From NCBI GenBank assembly GCA_963681505.1, contig OY811978.1, positions 2,682,248-2,746,247 on the forward strand: DNA of 64,000 bases. The letters run 5' to 3'. Every line of letters starts with the position of its first letter. Positions within the stretch are counted from its first letter, which is position 1. The stretch is from Eunapius fragilis. Lineage: Eukaryota; Porifera; Demospongiae; Spongillida; Spongillidae. A program made the position numbers and the translations under genes. The notes under the pieces were generated by a model. The model was not told where the DNA came from, did no database searches, and worked only from the letters and a program-made list of their open reading frames with translations. This document shows, one piece after another, positions 1-13,269 of this stretch.

Positions 1-232
1 CCAGCCACCCCCACCCTTCATTTCATAATGTCTAGCCCCCCACGGCCTTCATTTCATAATCCAGCCCCCACGCCCTTCATTTCGTAATCCAGCCCCCACG
101 CCCTTCATTTCGTAATCCAGCCCCCACGCCCTTCATTTCTTAATCCAGCCCCCACGCCCTTCATTTCATAATCCAGCCCCCCCCCCCACGCCCTTCATTT
201 CGTAATCCAGCCCCCAACGTACTTCATTTCAT
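1..232. repeat. tandem repeat, ~28-bp unit
   Basis: About eight copies of a unit reading roughly ccagcccccacgcccttcat plus ttcgtaat, with small length differences in the C runs. The array begins before the window. No coding potential is apparent. Confidence 0.9.
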
Positions 233-303
233 AATGCCCAGCCACACCCACACCGTCCTTGCATTGCAATTTCTCCTGTCTGCAGTCCTAAACAATGTTG
301 TCC

Positions 304-872
304 TTGTTGCAGTGAGTCTGCCAGCTTCAATCAATTCTTTCCCTGCTTAATATTAGCTCTGTAGTTTAGTTCCTACATTCAATGCACATCTCTAGTGCTG
401 GTGACTCAACATGTCTCACCACTGAGAGTGATTCTCCCCCCCCCCCCTCCCCCCCCCACTTGATTACCCCACCATGGTCCACCCCTTACTCTACCCACTC
501 ATTCATTGCCCCACCCACCTTCCCTTATAGTCCATTAAGCCCCCTCCTCCAGGGGATATAGGGATAGCCCGCAAAGGTGGAAGGGCAGAGATGAAAATCT
601 AGGTCACTAAATATTAACCACATGTATACCCTGAACGTTACACAATACATGTACATTGTATTGTGTTAATTGTCACCCACTTGATGCTATAGTACCAGTA
701 GTGAAAGTTCTTTTTAAACACATTTCACAGTCACTAGTTGCCTAATGTCTGGGTATGAAACTAACACCAACCAACCACCAAAACCATTGCTACCACCTAA
801 ACCATTCTTCTGTAGGTATGGACATTTAGATGGCTTTATGTGGGTCGTGGGTTACATATAGCAAGTATCACA
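304..872 (+). repeat. inverted flanking repeat, left copy
   Basis: This ~570-bp segment recurs in reverse complement at 31826-32393 with high identity, including a C-rich tract and the stretch around gggtcgtgggttacatatag. The two copies bracket the whole receptor cluster. No protein family is recognised in either copy. It could be a dispersed element or the trace of an inversion or segmental duplication. Confidence 0.85.
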
Positions 873-1770
873 TGTTGTTCTGCAGGGGCAAAGAACACAC
901 GCAACACCAACAAACACAAAGAACACACACAACACCAACAAAAAGTTTGCAGCACTACATGACACTTAGACTGAGCCAAAAGCCCCGCTCATACCTATTT
1001 AAACCCCCCACCATGTGGCTATCACGTGCCGTACAACCAATCACATATGGAGGGAGCATAGTTTCTGTCTAATTCACTGTGTTCAACCGACAGAAACGTA
1101 TATGATCTGTTATCGGGCATTTTTTAGAGCTCGATCTAAAGTGAGGTAGATAGGCATCCACCCAACTGGTTAGACATCCATCACATCACATGGCCTACAA
1201 CATATTCACTGCATAAAATTTGTATTTACAATATATTTACTATTAATCCAATGTGGTGCAAATGTGTTAGTAAATATGGTATATGTGACATCAACACAAT
1301 AGTAAATATAAAGGATTCATTTACTATAGCGGAAATGTCACATACAATATTTACATACATATTTGCACCATATCGAAGTTAGGTTTTGACCCCGACTATG
1401 AATTTAATTAAAATCCCACGATAGCTTCGCTCCCGACAATCGGATCGTCTAACTTGTTGCGGCAATCGATCTAGAAGTCAAAACTGAGTAGTTTCGTTTT
1501 TGTTTCACGTCGTAGAACCGCGTGGTTGTCGAGAACGAAAAATACTGCTGTCCTCGTTCCCCTTCCAAAAATAATGGGCGGGTCGTCTGCTTCTTGGGAA
1601 CTCATAACTCGGGACAGGAACACTTTTAAGCAATGAAAATTGCACCAATAGCTTTAGAATTTGCTGGAGGACTCGCTTTTAGGCTTTGATACACAAAAGT
1701 CTAAAAGCCTATATACGGTCTTATCAAGTCTAATTAAGCTAAAGTACCTATTTGGGTGTAAAAAAAATTA
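873..1770. other. unassigned AT-rich sequence with an imperfect palindrome
   Basis: No gene is recognised. At 1252-1372 the sequence folds back on itself imperfectly (ggtgcaaatgtgttagtaaa against its complement near 1345-1370), which suggests an old MITE. Confidence 0.4.
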
Positions 1771-1774
1771 AGGA

Positions 1775-2070
1775 AACAAGTAAATAAAAACATTCTCTCT
1801 GAGAAAGTTGGTGGGATAAAGGTTTTGCAGGCAAATAGTATACTGGTGTAAAAAGCAAGGAAACAAGTTTTATCAGAAGGGAAAATGTAATAGTCCTATA
1901 TTTAGCACAGAAACAGCATATGCCTTAGTCGAGTGTGCTAAATATAGGACTATTACATTTTCCCTTCTGATAAAACTTGTTTCCTTGCTTTTTACACCAG
2001 TATACTATTTGCCTGCAAAACCTATATCCCACCAACTTTCTGGGAGAGAATGTTTTTATTTAGTTGTACA
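1775..2070. mobile_element. palindromic MITE, family M, copy 1
   Basis: This is a near-perfect palindrome of about 300 bp. The left arm runs from aagtaaataaaaacattctc through ttggtggga and gtgtaaaaagcaaggaaaca, and the right arm is its complement. It has no ORF. Related copies lie at 32400-32610, 33064-33376, 33930-34266 and 43066-43350, so it is a mobile family. The superfamily is not determined. Confidence 0.85.
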
Positions 2071-2155
2071 ATTTAAAAACACTATTTACGCGCACGCTAG
2101 AGAATGTTTTTATTTACTTGTACAATTTAAAAACACTATTTACGCGCACGCTAAA
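2047..2155. repeat. 54-bp direct duplication
   Basis: The end of the MITE plus its flank (gagaatgtttttattta, then ttgtacaatttaaaaacac and tatttacgcgcacgcta) is present twice in tandem. Confidence 0.8.
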
Positions 2156-2455
2156 CAATAATTTTATGCATAAGAGATGTCAATATGTTCCGTCCTTGAT
2201 GCATTATGGCTTAAGGGCGCATCACATCTACATCTGTACACTACGCCACATATATATGCAACTCATTTATCAAACTAGAATAGCTGCAACGAAATGAGTG
2301 CGCTGTGAAATTCAAGTGGAAAAGATATATATATCATTATTATATTCATCTCATCCCAATCCATTATGGCATTTAGTATGCAATCACAACGTATCCCGTG
2401 TCCGGGAAAATATAGCACCATGCCAGTAATTCACCCATCCTTCCCGTCCCAATAG

Positions 2456-3968
2456 CCTTACCCTTCGTCCTCTTACGTGACATCGGTCCTGTACTGGATA
2501 CGGTACAGCCAGCCCGGGATGACGTCACCCTCTACAGTCAGCACCTCCCAGACGACACACACCATCACCAACCTCCTCTATGGCACACCCACTACCATCT
2601 CCATACGAGCCGATGTCCAGTACCTGCCCTGTTCGAATAAGTACATTGGCACCTACCAGCCTCCCATAGTCACAACAACCAAGGAAGATGGTTAGGACCC
2701 CCCCCCCCCCCCCCCCTACCCCACTTGTGGCGCCGCTACATGCGCCTAAATTTGTACTTGTGTGCATAACACGTGCACCCATACACCGTCCACACATGTA
2801 CACACCCACAACATTACGTCATGCACACACATACACAACTACTTACCACATACCATAAACACTGCTTACACACACATACACATGACTTACACATACACAA
2901 CTACTTAAACACTACTTACTCACACACTTACACATCTACACATACACTCTTACACACATTCACTTACACATCTGCACACAATTAAACATCTTACATACAC
3001 ACACACACACTCACACACAGCACCATATAGCTCTCCAATCAACTTCCGCACTCTTGTGCTGAACAGCACAGCTGCTCAAGTGACATGGGCACCGCCCAAC
3101 ACCACTAACCTCTATGGGAGGGTCAGGGGGTACCGGCTATTTTACCGAGCAGAGGGAATGCAGGAAACCGTGGTTACCATAGCCGGGAATGGGGTTGCAA
3201 CCTATGTAGTCGGAGACCTCACTCCAGCCACTACTTACCTTTTCACTGTCTTGGCTTACACGCTGAGAGATGGACCACGTACGGCAGCCATCACTGTGGT
3301 CACCAAGGAAACAGGTTAGGTCCTCCACATCATATGATGGTTAGCTCCTCCCCATCACATGCTCCTCTCTGTAACATGATGGCTAGCTCCTCCCCATCAC
3401 ATGATGTTGGCTCCTCCCCATCACATGATGTTAGCCCTCCCAACGTTGGCACCTCCCCATCACATGATGTTAGCATGATGTTAGCACCTCCCCATCACAT
3501 GATGTTAGCCCCTCCCCATCACATGATGTTAGCACCTCCCCATCACATGATGTTAGCACCTCCCCATCACATGATGTTAGCACCTCCCCATCACATGATG
3601 TTAGCACCTCCCCATCACATGATGTTAGCACCTCCCCATCACATGATGTTAGCTCCTCCCCATCACATGATGTTAGCTCCTCCCCATCACATGATGTTAG
3701 CTCCTCCCCATCACATGATGTTAGCTCCTCCCCATCACAAGTTGATTACATTCCCTCTGCATGGAACGCAACACTGTGTGTCTCACAGGGGCTTTCTCCT
3801 CCTCCCCAGACTACATTCCGTACATAGTCACCTTTGGTGTCAATGGAGATGGCCTAGACGGTGCAGTGAGGATGGTGCAGGAGGCGGGGCTCAGGGTTCT
3901 GTGTGGAGCAGGGCTGCGCAATGCCACCACCCAGTGGCACACTTCAGAGGGCGTGGTCGCTGGTTTGG
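2456..3968 (+). CDS. fragment of an FN3-repeat membrane or adhesion protein gene (three exons)
   Basis: Three exons join in phase 1: about 2456-2690, 3021-3314 and 3810-3968. The first carries the second half of an FN3 domain (VLYWIRYS ... TKEDG). The second is a complete FN3 domain (APYSSPINF ... VTW ... YLFTVLAYT). The third begins an unidentified domain with a Cys and a Trp spaced as at the start of an Ig domain (VLCGAGLRNATTQW). Acceptors are AG at 2455, 3020 and 3809; donors are gttagg, gttagg and gtaatg. The upstream and downstream exons are not visible: the next exon would fall at the palindrome and gap at 4002-4319. It could be the remnant of another receptor of the same cluster. The 2456 start is the least certain boundary. 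Confidence 0.65.
3340..3742. repeat. 24-bp minisatellite in an intron
   Basis: About 15 copies of a unit close to tgatgttagcacctcccc plus atcaca lie between the second and third exons of the FN3 gene fragment. The apparent long reading frame here is the repeat itself. Confidence 0.9.
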
Positions 3969-4001
3969 GTAATGGGAGAGCCTTAAGGCGTTTCCGCACT
4001 A

Positions 4002-4119
4002 GCAAAGGCAAACCGGATCGATCCGCATTGTGGTCAATGAATTTAATCAGTGTATATGGATCAATGTACTCACTGATTAAATTCATTGGCCACAATGCGG
4101 ATCGATCCGGTTTGCCTTT
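4002..4119. repeat. near-perfect palindrome ending at an assembly gap
   Basis: The arm aaaggcaaaccggatcgatc plus cgcattgtgg and the following ~20 bases is repeated inverted after an ~18-bp loop and stops exactly at the N run. The hairpin probably caused the assembly break. Confidence 0.85.
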
Positions 4120-4319
4120 NNNNNNNNNNNNNNNNNNNNNNNNNNNNNNNNNNNNNNNNNNNNNNNNNNNNNNNNNNNNNNNNNNNNNNNNNNNNNNNNN
4201 NNNNNNNNNNNNNNNNNNNNNNNNNNNNNNNNNNNNNNNNNNNNNNNNNNNNNNNNNNNNNNNNNNNNNNNNNNNNNNNNNNNNNNNNNNNNNNNNNNNN
4301 NNNNNNNNNNNNNNNNNNN
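4120..4319. other. assembly gap, 200 N
   Basis: Exactly 200 undetermined bases. The same length occurs in the second gap (52069-52268), so this is probably a fixed-size scaffold gap. Exons of the upstream FN3 gene and the 5' end of receptor copy 1 may be hidden here. Confidence 0.99.
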
Positions 4320-4407
4320 AGGCCAACTGGTAGCGACACCTCGTTCATAGAATGATGTAGGGCTGTATATATTCTTTTACGCCTATTTTTTTTCTGCACC
4401 TAGCTGT

Positions 4408-4537
4408 ATACGGCCATGTCAGCCAGCCCAACCACCATCTAATAATGTTTTTCCATATCGATTATTACATATTCGATACACATGTGATTGCTCTATACGG
4501 CCATGTCAGCCAGCCCGACCACCATCTAATAATGTGT
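4408..4537. repeat. 42-bp direct repeat
   Basis: The stretch tacggccatgtcagccagcc plus accaccatctaataatg occurs twice, separated by ~46 bp, directly before the truncated Ig exon of receptor copy 1. Confidence 0.8.
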
Positions 4538-6813
4538 TTCTCTGGTCCGTTACCCAAGTGGGTAAAAGCTCCACTTCCATCTCTGCGTCCAATTCCACGT
4601 TCTTGTTGAGTAACGACATAATAGCAATAAATGGTTTATCGGCTCAAACAAATCTCACAATACTGAACGTGACCAGTGATTTAGACGGTGCGACGATCAC
4701 CTAGCTGCTACAATCCAAACCTACCTGCCAACACTGCTTCGTTTGTTGTGAAGATATATCGTAAGTCACTCATCGCACATGTAAGTCAGTGTGGTGTGTG
4801 TTTTTTCTATGCAGTGCGTGCGATTGTCTGCGCGAGTGTATGTGTGTACGTGTGTGTGTGTGTACGTGTGTATGTGTGTACGTGTGTATGTGTGTACGTG
4901 TGTATGTATGTGTGTGTGTGCGTGCGGCATGCGTGCGCGCTGTTGATATCCAATACTTAATGCACATGTTCATGCACTATCTCCCTCACAGGACCACCAG
5001 TTCTGAAATCAGTGGGCACAGTCACAGGCCTGAGCAATGCTTCAGTTACCTTCCAGATAGGAGATACATCATCACCTCCTTCATACCCTGCTCCATCGTT
5101 CTCCATTACTACTGGGAATGGTACACTGAGTGTAGCTCAGCTACAATACAGCCATCCTAACCTGACACTGAGGGGACTAACAGATACCAATGGTGGCAGC
5201 TATGTGGTGACTGCCACTAACAGCAGACTGAATGGTGGTGGCATCATTGGATCTTCAAGTGCAAGTTTTAACTTGAATGTGCTGTGTATGTGTCTGCAAA
5301 GGAGTACATCTAACAGAATGAATAATCTAAATTTCTCTATTGTCAGTTCCCCCAACAATCACACCTGGACCATCAATGGTGGCAGTACTTCGAGGACAGC
5401 CTGTGACCCTTGTATGTGGTACAAACCTCAGAAGTAACCCACCATCTACCATCCAGTGGAGGGACAATAATGGAGCAGCATTGTCAGTTGGAGGAAGATA
5501 TGTCTTTGGAAATGGATCTGATATTGTCCACCTAAATATATCTACCACTGATTTGAGTGACAGTGGCACCTGGACATGCATTCTTAATAATGGTGTACCT
5601 GCATCTCGTATGGTGAATGTACTTCTATTTATTGTTGGTAAGCCCTCCATATCTATGTACATGTCACGTAACTCACTGTGTTTACCTACTTTCTCAAGTA
5701 CCACCCTCTCAGCCTACCAATGTCACATCTAACCCAGTGGAGTTTAACCAAACCCAGTTGTACATCAGTTGGCAGGCTCCGCTCTACTTAGGAGTTCCTC
5801 CCGTCTCCACCTACATAGCAACTGCAACTTCATCACTTGATCCAACTAATAGAAATATTACAGTAAATACAACGTCTGTTCTCTTTGATGGATTGTGGCC
5901 TGGATTGTCCTATGACATCACTGTTGGGGCGGTGAGTACCTCTGTTGGTGTTTCAGCACCAGGTCCTTCAAGTGACACAGTCACCTTCAGTACTGTCCCT
6001 GCTGGTAAGAGGGTTGTGACTTTTTAAGTTGTAAGATGAGTGTATTGTTTTCAGTTCCAACTCTTAAGTGCAGTACTTTAATTGCTGCTGGTGGAGGTGT
6101 CAATGTATCATGGACAGTTGTGTACAATGGTGGGAGAGACATCTCAGCAGTTGAGGTTGAATACACTCTGGCTGGCAGTGGTCAACAATATCAGCCTATT
6201 AGTGCATTGGTGCACCCACTGCAACATCAGTACTAGTTAGGGAACAATTTGTAGCCACCAGATACTACTCATTCCAGATATCTGCCAACAACTCCATTGG
6301 CAACAGTGATACTATTGTGTGTGGACCAGTTCTTATCGTAGAAGGTTTGTAAAGATTGCCCTAATGCTGTAACATATGCCGACAATTCTCTCATCTTCAG
6401 GAATTCCTATTCGACCTGACCTACCCATGGTTACCTCCACCAAACAGGGGACAGCTACCATGACATTGAGTACAGCTGCATCTGGTGCTGGAACTACTGG
6501 ATCATTTGTGTTCCTAGTTAACTCCACCCCTCCAATGGAGATGATGCCATCCAGCTATTCATTCCCCTCATACACTGATGGACAGAAGGTGTCTGTTGTT
6601 ATCAACAACATAAAAGTGGATGTCACATACACATTCATGGTTTCTGCTAGCAACAAATATGGCATCTCTGCCTATGTGGAAGCATCAATCATAGGAGGTG
6701 ATGAGTGTAGTGAAGATGCATGTGTGAACATGTCACCATATCTGTGTCCTTTACTACAGTTACTTCAGCACCACCAAATCCAGTTACAACAGGTAATATG
6801 TGTGTGTACATGA

Positions 6814-6814
6814 A

Positions 6815-6887
<73 letters not shown>
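6814..6887. repeat. (TG)n microsatellite
   Basis: An uninterrupted TG dinucleotide run in an intron of receptor copy 1. Confidence 0.95.
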
Positions 6888-6888
<1 letters not shown>

Positions 6889-6896
6889 TGTGTCCG

Positions 6897-6975
6897 TGTT
6901 TGGTTTCTGCTAGCAACAAATATGGCAGCTCTGACTATGTAGAAGCATCATGGATAGATCGTGGTGAGGGTGGTG
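6897..6975 (+). repeat. partial duplicate of the end of the FN3-3 exon
   Basis: The segment coding VSASNKYGSSDYVEAS repeats the end of the upstream exon (6638-6697, VSASNKYGISAYVEAS) and keeps a GTGAGG donor. It is an internal duplication. Confidence 0.8.
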
Positions 6976-7216
6976 GAGATGTATGTGTGAACATGTGCTG
7001 TGTTCACTATAACTGTTTACAATACTACGGCTACTACACAACCATATTTGTGTGTGTGTGTGTGCGTGTGTGTGTGCATGTGTGTATTTATGCATGGTCA
7101 GAGTATGGGAATGGACATGTGTGTTTGTTTACATTATGCAATTCATTACAGCTACCGTAGCACCATTTTCAACAATAACAACAGGTGGTGTGAGGGCCTA
7201 TGAATATGAATGTGAG

Positions 7217-9247
7217 TACAGTAGCGGCTCGCATATTGCGACAATTTGCATATCCACATTGGGAAAATATGCCCCATTCATAGTGATGTTAGGTTAGGTG
7301 TTTGTGTTCCTAGCGATCGCTAGAACCCACCGCTAATGAGTTCACGTGGTGATGGAATCTCATTAGAAGGTGGTTTATGTCAACTATACCTCTATTGATC
7401 CTCCCAGCAGTTATTAACTTCATGCAAACGCGCCTTACCTTCATATTCCCTTTGGCTCGAATGAAAACAAACTTACCTGTACACACTTCACCCTTATACA
7501 TAAAGGCTGGCTCTAGATGGGCAGCTGACGACAGATAGGCAGGTTGCGTATTTATGCCAACTCCAACATCTTGGTGTGATACAGACAACACAATGGCATG
7601 ATTGAGATGGATCAACCAGCACATAAACCACCTACATATGCATGCATGTGCACGTAAAGTATGTGCATCTTGTGCAAGTGCCGGCCTGCATACAATATGA
7701 TGTGACCTGCATACTATATGAGTGAAGAAATTACAGGACAATACAACAGCACCTTACCAAGCATCCTGTCCTACAAGCTTCTCAGATGCCTGCCCCCAGC
7801 TGAGGATGCACATGTCATCTAAATGAATTACCCTGTACCACTAAACCAATTACAATGGCTATAAATCTGAAGAAGCTCAAGGGCACTGGACGAGAAAAAA
7901 GAAAAAAAAGTAGTAACACCTCAGGTTGAGAGGACCAGGTAGGCATAGATTGATAAGGATGTACCTGGAATATCAACTCCCTGTAAGGTTCAGAATGTCT
8001 AAATTTGGTGCATTAAGGGCTAGGAGTGTAGTTAATCCTAATCCCACCATACTGCATGATAACTCATCTTTGTTTTGGCAATGAGCACACCATTTTTAGC
8101 TGTGCCAAGGTGAAAAGAAAAAGGTACAGTGTGTACTTGCACAAGATGCACATACTTTACGTGCACATGCATGCATATGTAGGTGGTTTACGTGCTGGTC
8201 GATCCATCTCAATCATGCCATTTGTGTTGTCTGTATCACACCAAGGTGTTGGAGCTGGCATTAATATGCAACCTGCCTATCTGTCGTCAGCTGCCCATCT
8301 AGAGCCAGCCTTTGTGTATAAGGGTGAGGTGTGTACAGGTAAGTCTGTTTTTCATTCGAGCCAAAGGGAATATGAAGGTAAAGGCCGGCATACACGGGTC
8401 AACTTCCGGTTGATTTGTTGCTTGCAACAAGTTGATTGTGCGATTATGTGGTTTGGTCGACTTGAGTTGACTCGTGTATGATACGAGTTGATTTGTTGAT
8501 AGCAACAAGTCGAAAGTTGCCCGAAAATTAGAAAGCCTTCCTAATTTGAAGCAACAAGTTGCTGCTACACATCAAAGAGATGTCCCGCGTACCGCACTGT
8601 TATTAGCTGTTATTAGCTCTTATTAAAACAAAAATGGCTTCCTTCCAATGGAGTAATGGTAAAGTAGAACAGTTGATTGATATGTTAGAGAATAGGGAAT
8701 GCCTCTACAACTCTCGCATGAGGTGGTGGTAGGCCCCATATTTATGTCTACGTCTTATCCACTCCCTTACCCATATACTTCGCTTCCTTCTTCTTCGCTG
8801 TCGCTTCCTTATGATCAGGGCTATAATAACAGCAGCGCAAGCAGCTCTACCCATGGTGACATCAATATCCATATTTGTTGAAACGATGTGTCGCGCGATT
8901 TTCACAGTTATGATATATCACGTTCGTAACTCTATTCATCAGTCAACTATAATCACATAATCGCACAATCAACTTGTTGCAAGCAACAAATCAACAAAAG
9001 TTGACCCATGTATGCCGGCCTTTATAAGGCGCGTTTGCATGCAGTTAATAACTGCTGGGAGGATCAAACAGAGGTATAGTTGACATAAACCACTTTCTAA
9101 TGAGATTCCATCACCACGTGAACTCATTAGCGGTGGGTTCTAGCGATCGCTGGGAACACAAACACCTAACCTAATATCACTATGAATGGGGCATATTTTC
9201 CCAATATGGGATGTACAAATTGTCGCAATGTGCGAGCCGCTACTGTA
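7217..9247. mobile_element. foldback Tc1/mariner-like element, ~2 kb, in receptor copy 1
   Basis: The termini are perfect inverted repeats starting CAGTAGCGGCTCGCA, flanked by TA on both sides (7217-7218 and 9246-9247). The arms are several hundred bases long (7219 to ~7740 and ~8100 to 9245). CAGT ends with a TA target duplication are typical of Tc1/mariner. No transposase is seen, so the element is non-autonomous. It interrupts the sequence just upstream of the TM exon; copy 2 shows the uninterrupted form near 17715-17745. Confidence 0.85.
8381..9023. mobile_element. MITE nested in the right arm of the foldback element
   Basis: Inverted ends AAGGCCGGCATACACGGG and its complement (...ATGTATGCCGGCCTT) enclose ~640 bp. 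The other arm of the host element gives the empty site (gaaggtaaggcg), so the insertion duplicated TA or TAA. A TAA duplication would suit PIF/Harbinger, but the assignment is tentative. It has no transposase. Confidence 0.75.
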
Positions 9248-10996
9248 ATTTTACTTACCTCAACAATAGCAGTGATTGGAGGAGTGATTGGAGGGATCAT
9301 TTTTGTACTGCTGATAGTTATTTTGGTCATCATTATCTTCCATGTCCTAAGGAACAGAGGTAAGTAAGGTAGTCTGCCACTGATGCCAGACTATATGGGC
9401 TGGCTGGGTGTTCCTTAACAAGACGCAGTGTAGAGACAAGCTAAACAAAATGTGTTCTTGCTTGGTCATTGAATTCAATAGCTTGTATCCAAGTCCATCA
9501 ATGACTACCTTTTTGGGCAGATTCAATGGTATTTAACACACGACACAACTAAGCATAAATATGATTGTAAGCAAAATGCTGCAAGGAATTTAGAGCTGAG
9601 CACTTGGTTTTTGCAAGGACATGTAACAGTAAAGATGGAAAAAGCAGTGGAGCTGGAGGAGAACACAGCCTATGGAGTGGTGCTTAGGAAAGGTACATAT
9701 GTACAGAAAAGACCAGGTTGCAGATTAACTAGCCTGGGGACCAGACTTATGGCTAATTGAGGATAGGTCTGATCCCCAGACTAAGATTAACTGCAATAAG
9801 AGATGGTTTGTTATAACTTCAATAGTAGCCTGTGAGGGGAGGGGCCAAAAGTGAAGAGTCGTGGCCTCTCTCTAAATTTAAATGTTACCCCCCCCAAGTA
9901 ATTACGTAATTACCCCCAAGTAATTACGCAATTACGTCTAAATTTAAATGTTAGCCCCAAGTAAATACACTTGCCCCTCCCCTTTGTTAGGCATTGGGCC
10001 TTACCTGTGGGTCTTTGTATTAATACTAAAACTAATCTTTAATGATGCTTGTGAAAATTTTGTAGTTGCTTAACTATTCACTAAAGTTGAGACAAGAAAA
10101 TAAAAATGATTTACACTGTTTTATTGCTCAAAAAATCAAACTTTCATTAATAACGTGCATTTTCATAATTTGACTATGACTTGCACGAAGAAATTAATTT
10201 CCACAAACCAATTAGTTAACAACAGTTGTAGATGTAATGTTTGCTGGGATAAGATTTTTATGAACATTATTACTAACAGTTCCTTCAGAGGATGTGGACG
10301 TGAAGGATAACACAGCATATGGAGTGATATCAAGCACAGATAAAGGTATGAGTATGTAATAGTGTGCTTTATGATAATTCTGAACCAATGCGTATTAGGA
10401 AAAGCTGATGCAGTTTATGAGTCTATGGAAGAGTATCTACAATGAAATGAAATGAAAACTTAAGGCACCACTATGGTGATTTCATGAACTATGCTGATTC
10501 CTGTTATATTCAATGCACAACTGTGTTTACCTATATATGTACATGTATGTGTTTTGATTACCTTTCACCGCTGATTTGGTCTTGAACTATGCTGAATTCT
10601 GCTGCATTCAATATGCTACTATGCCTATGCCATCATCTCCAATACTCTGCTTTTGATTTTGGGGCAAGGATGGGTGCACATTTGTACAAAACAGAAGATA
10701 TGCAAAACATGTGCTATTTGTCACTGTATCCTATTGAGTGCTCTACTCCGAGTCTTTGGTACTAAACTGTGCGCGATTGACTCATAGAAATTACCCATGG
10801 ACGCCATGTGCAATGATTTTATTACGCGTATTAAGGAATTAAAATAATATCACGTCCGCAATTGCTTTTTAAAAACGAACACGCCCATTTTATTATTTAT
10901 TGATTCATCATTGTTCATAGTTACACCTCTATATTAATCAATGTATGTATGAATAGTATAGACTTGCACAGATTCATTTCAAACATGTCCCCCCCT

Positions 10997-11128
<132 letters not shown>

Positions 11129-11690
11129 TGTAGAATCCACTGAATCGGAAATTAAATTAAATTTAGAGCCAAATTATTCTAATATCTATGCCCTTGCCTA
11201 CGGGCCTGCCAGGTGAGCATGTGAGGAAGGCCTGCCTTTCAATAATAATACTTACCAAACCGCCCGCGTCCGCATCACGTGGCTGCACAATTAGCGGCCA
11301 TTGTGACAGCGGACAAACATGCAAGCTGTTTTTGTGTTCTGGCATGTAGCCGTTCTGATTGTAACAGGTATATTGTATTTGTTGAATTTTATTAGCACGC
11401 GTAGTGACTAATCTCTACAGCCGCAGCACAAAATTTCGTATCTACTCCGACTCCTGGGCACACGCTTCCCTACGATCTAAATGAACTACCTGGCCCCACC
11501 ATTAACTGCGTTGGGTACTTAAATCTTATGGGAGTATTGTATCAACAGGTAACTTTATGGTCCGTTACCCAACTCCACTCTCATCTCTGCGTCCAACTCC
11601 ACGTTCATGTTGAGTAACGACACGATAACAGGCGGCTTACCTGTTCAAACAAATCTCACCATGCTGAATGTGACCAGTAACTTAAAGTCA

Positions 11691-12844
11691 AACTCACGTT
11701 TTTCATTGAGCCATCGATTACGCATCAGGTCGTATTGCGTGATGCAATGTAAATTACCCTGTCAGTCAATTACAATTTGGGACAGTGTCTGTGAAAAGTA
11801 CTTAGCATTTATTGTTTGGAAGTCTGATGTGACGCATATCCACAGAGAAATTTAGTTTATATTTTTTTTATTTTTTATTTTTAACTTCAACTCAGTGTAT
11901 ATAACTATACATACAATACAATAAGAGGTAAGCTGACAAAAGATAAAAACTTAAGATGAGGTGGCCTTCTCAACTGAATTTTTGATTAGACGTAATTTGT
12001 CAGGGGACCATTTGCGCGTTTAAGAGCTATTACTTGAAGCCTCTGTAAGATAAATAAAACATACCCATAATACAGACTACATAGGCTATTTGAAATAAAA
12101 TATAAAATAGAACATTCTACAAGAAAATGGGGCTTGTGGATACAGCATCCAAATCAAATTGATATATCTTCCTAATTGTGAATGCTATCAAGTTCCTATT
12201 TTTAGCACAATTGCAACATACCATAGTACCATAACTATATGTGAAAATATGTTTTGGTGTCTTACTCAATGCCATGTGGGGTACCGACATTACAAGGGTC
12301 TGATACCTCATAGGGTTCCAAACGGCCACATGTTCAGGTAGGAGCGCCCCAATCGCTTCAAATTTGGTATGTGGTTTGTTCTGTTCATTAATTTTACTTT
12401 ATGCATTACGGAGATATAGCTGTGCAAAGTGTGTGCATGATTTCCCGCTCGATTTGGGCCAGTGATTTAGACATTCAATGTGTAAGAGGCGGGCCCGTGC
12501 CAAAATCGTTGGTGCAAATCGACTGAGTGGAAAATCGGTCAGATGGCTAGGGCATCCCTCGTAAGTAGTTAATAGGTTCCTTTATTAACGCAACAGTTCT
12601 ATGCATGCAACTTTGCTCTTTAGCGACAGCGGTGGGAGTGTGCGGCAAACACAGCTGAGATTATCGCCCATAACAATCACTACCTAACTTTTGCTTGTCC
12701 TGGAAAATGGCAGAAATATTCTTAGGTCCCTTCTGCCCTACTTAAATTAATATGGGACAATTCATGACTAAATTTATACCCCAAGGACAGTCTTCTGGTA
12801 GGAGCGAAATGCAATTACCAATGTTGCAAGGTTTTATGAGGTAC
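11691..12844. other. unassigned AT-rich sequence
   Basis: It lies in what would be the Ig1-Ig2 intron of receptor copy 2. I see no gene or clear repeat. Confidence 0.4.
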
Positions 12845-13269
12845 GGTACTGTCACGTAACAATTGGTCCCCCCAAAAACAGTCCCCCCGGACCAAATATT
12901 TCAGAAAAAAATGGTCCGGGGGGACCAATATTTTCTGAAAAAATCAGTCCCCCTTTGAAAAATTTAGTCCCCCCCCCTTTTTTTCCAGCTGAAATAAAAG
13001 GTACCACCAGGTACAATTTTCGCAACCAAAATTGTACCACCCGGTACAATTTGGTTGCGAAAAGTGTACCGCCCTTGCCAAAAGTGTACCAGGTAGTGAG
13101 AAAGGGCCGTTGGCTATTTAGGATGAGTACCATGACGCAGTTAATCGATTTGTTGCATGCAAGTATAAATGAGTGACCGTTTCCACTGACATTCGGTGTG
13201 TTGATTTGTTGTGCAAAGTTATTAAACATATGTTAATCAAATCTTGCAAAAAAGTGATTGAGACACGAA

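Larger units (their letters stand above)
4539..10345 (+). pseudogene. receptor copy 1: broken Ig/FN3 receptor gene, no death-domain exons
   Basis: This is a paralogue of the intact gene at 19690-31741, exon for exon. Recognisable exons: Ig1 4539-4760 (5' half lost, in-frame TAG near 4701 from a small insertion), Ig2 4992-5285, Ig3 5347-5637, FN3-1 5699-6004, FN3-2 6055-6344, FN3-3 6401-6697, Ser/Thr stalk pieces near 6766-6790 and 7151-7183, TM near 9249-9359, tyrosine-motif exons 9618-9692 and 10280-10345. FN3-2 has a one-base deletion near 6210, giving a stop at 6235. No signal-peptide exon is seen and no death-domain exon follows. A 2-kb mariner-like element sits just before the TM exon. 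Ig2, Ig3, FN3-1 and FN3-3 are still open. It is best read as a pseudogene, although open exons might still be spliced. Confidence 0.85.

Noticed and set aside
3334..3972. MMLAPPHH repeat protein
   Set aside because: A 24-bp intronic minisatellite running by chance into an exon in the wrong frame.
4120..4319. Frames crossing the N run
   Set aside because: Undetermined bases cannot support coding calls.
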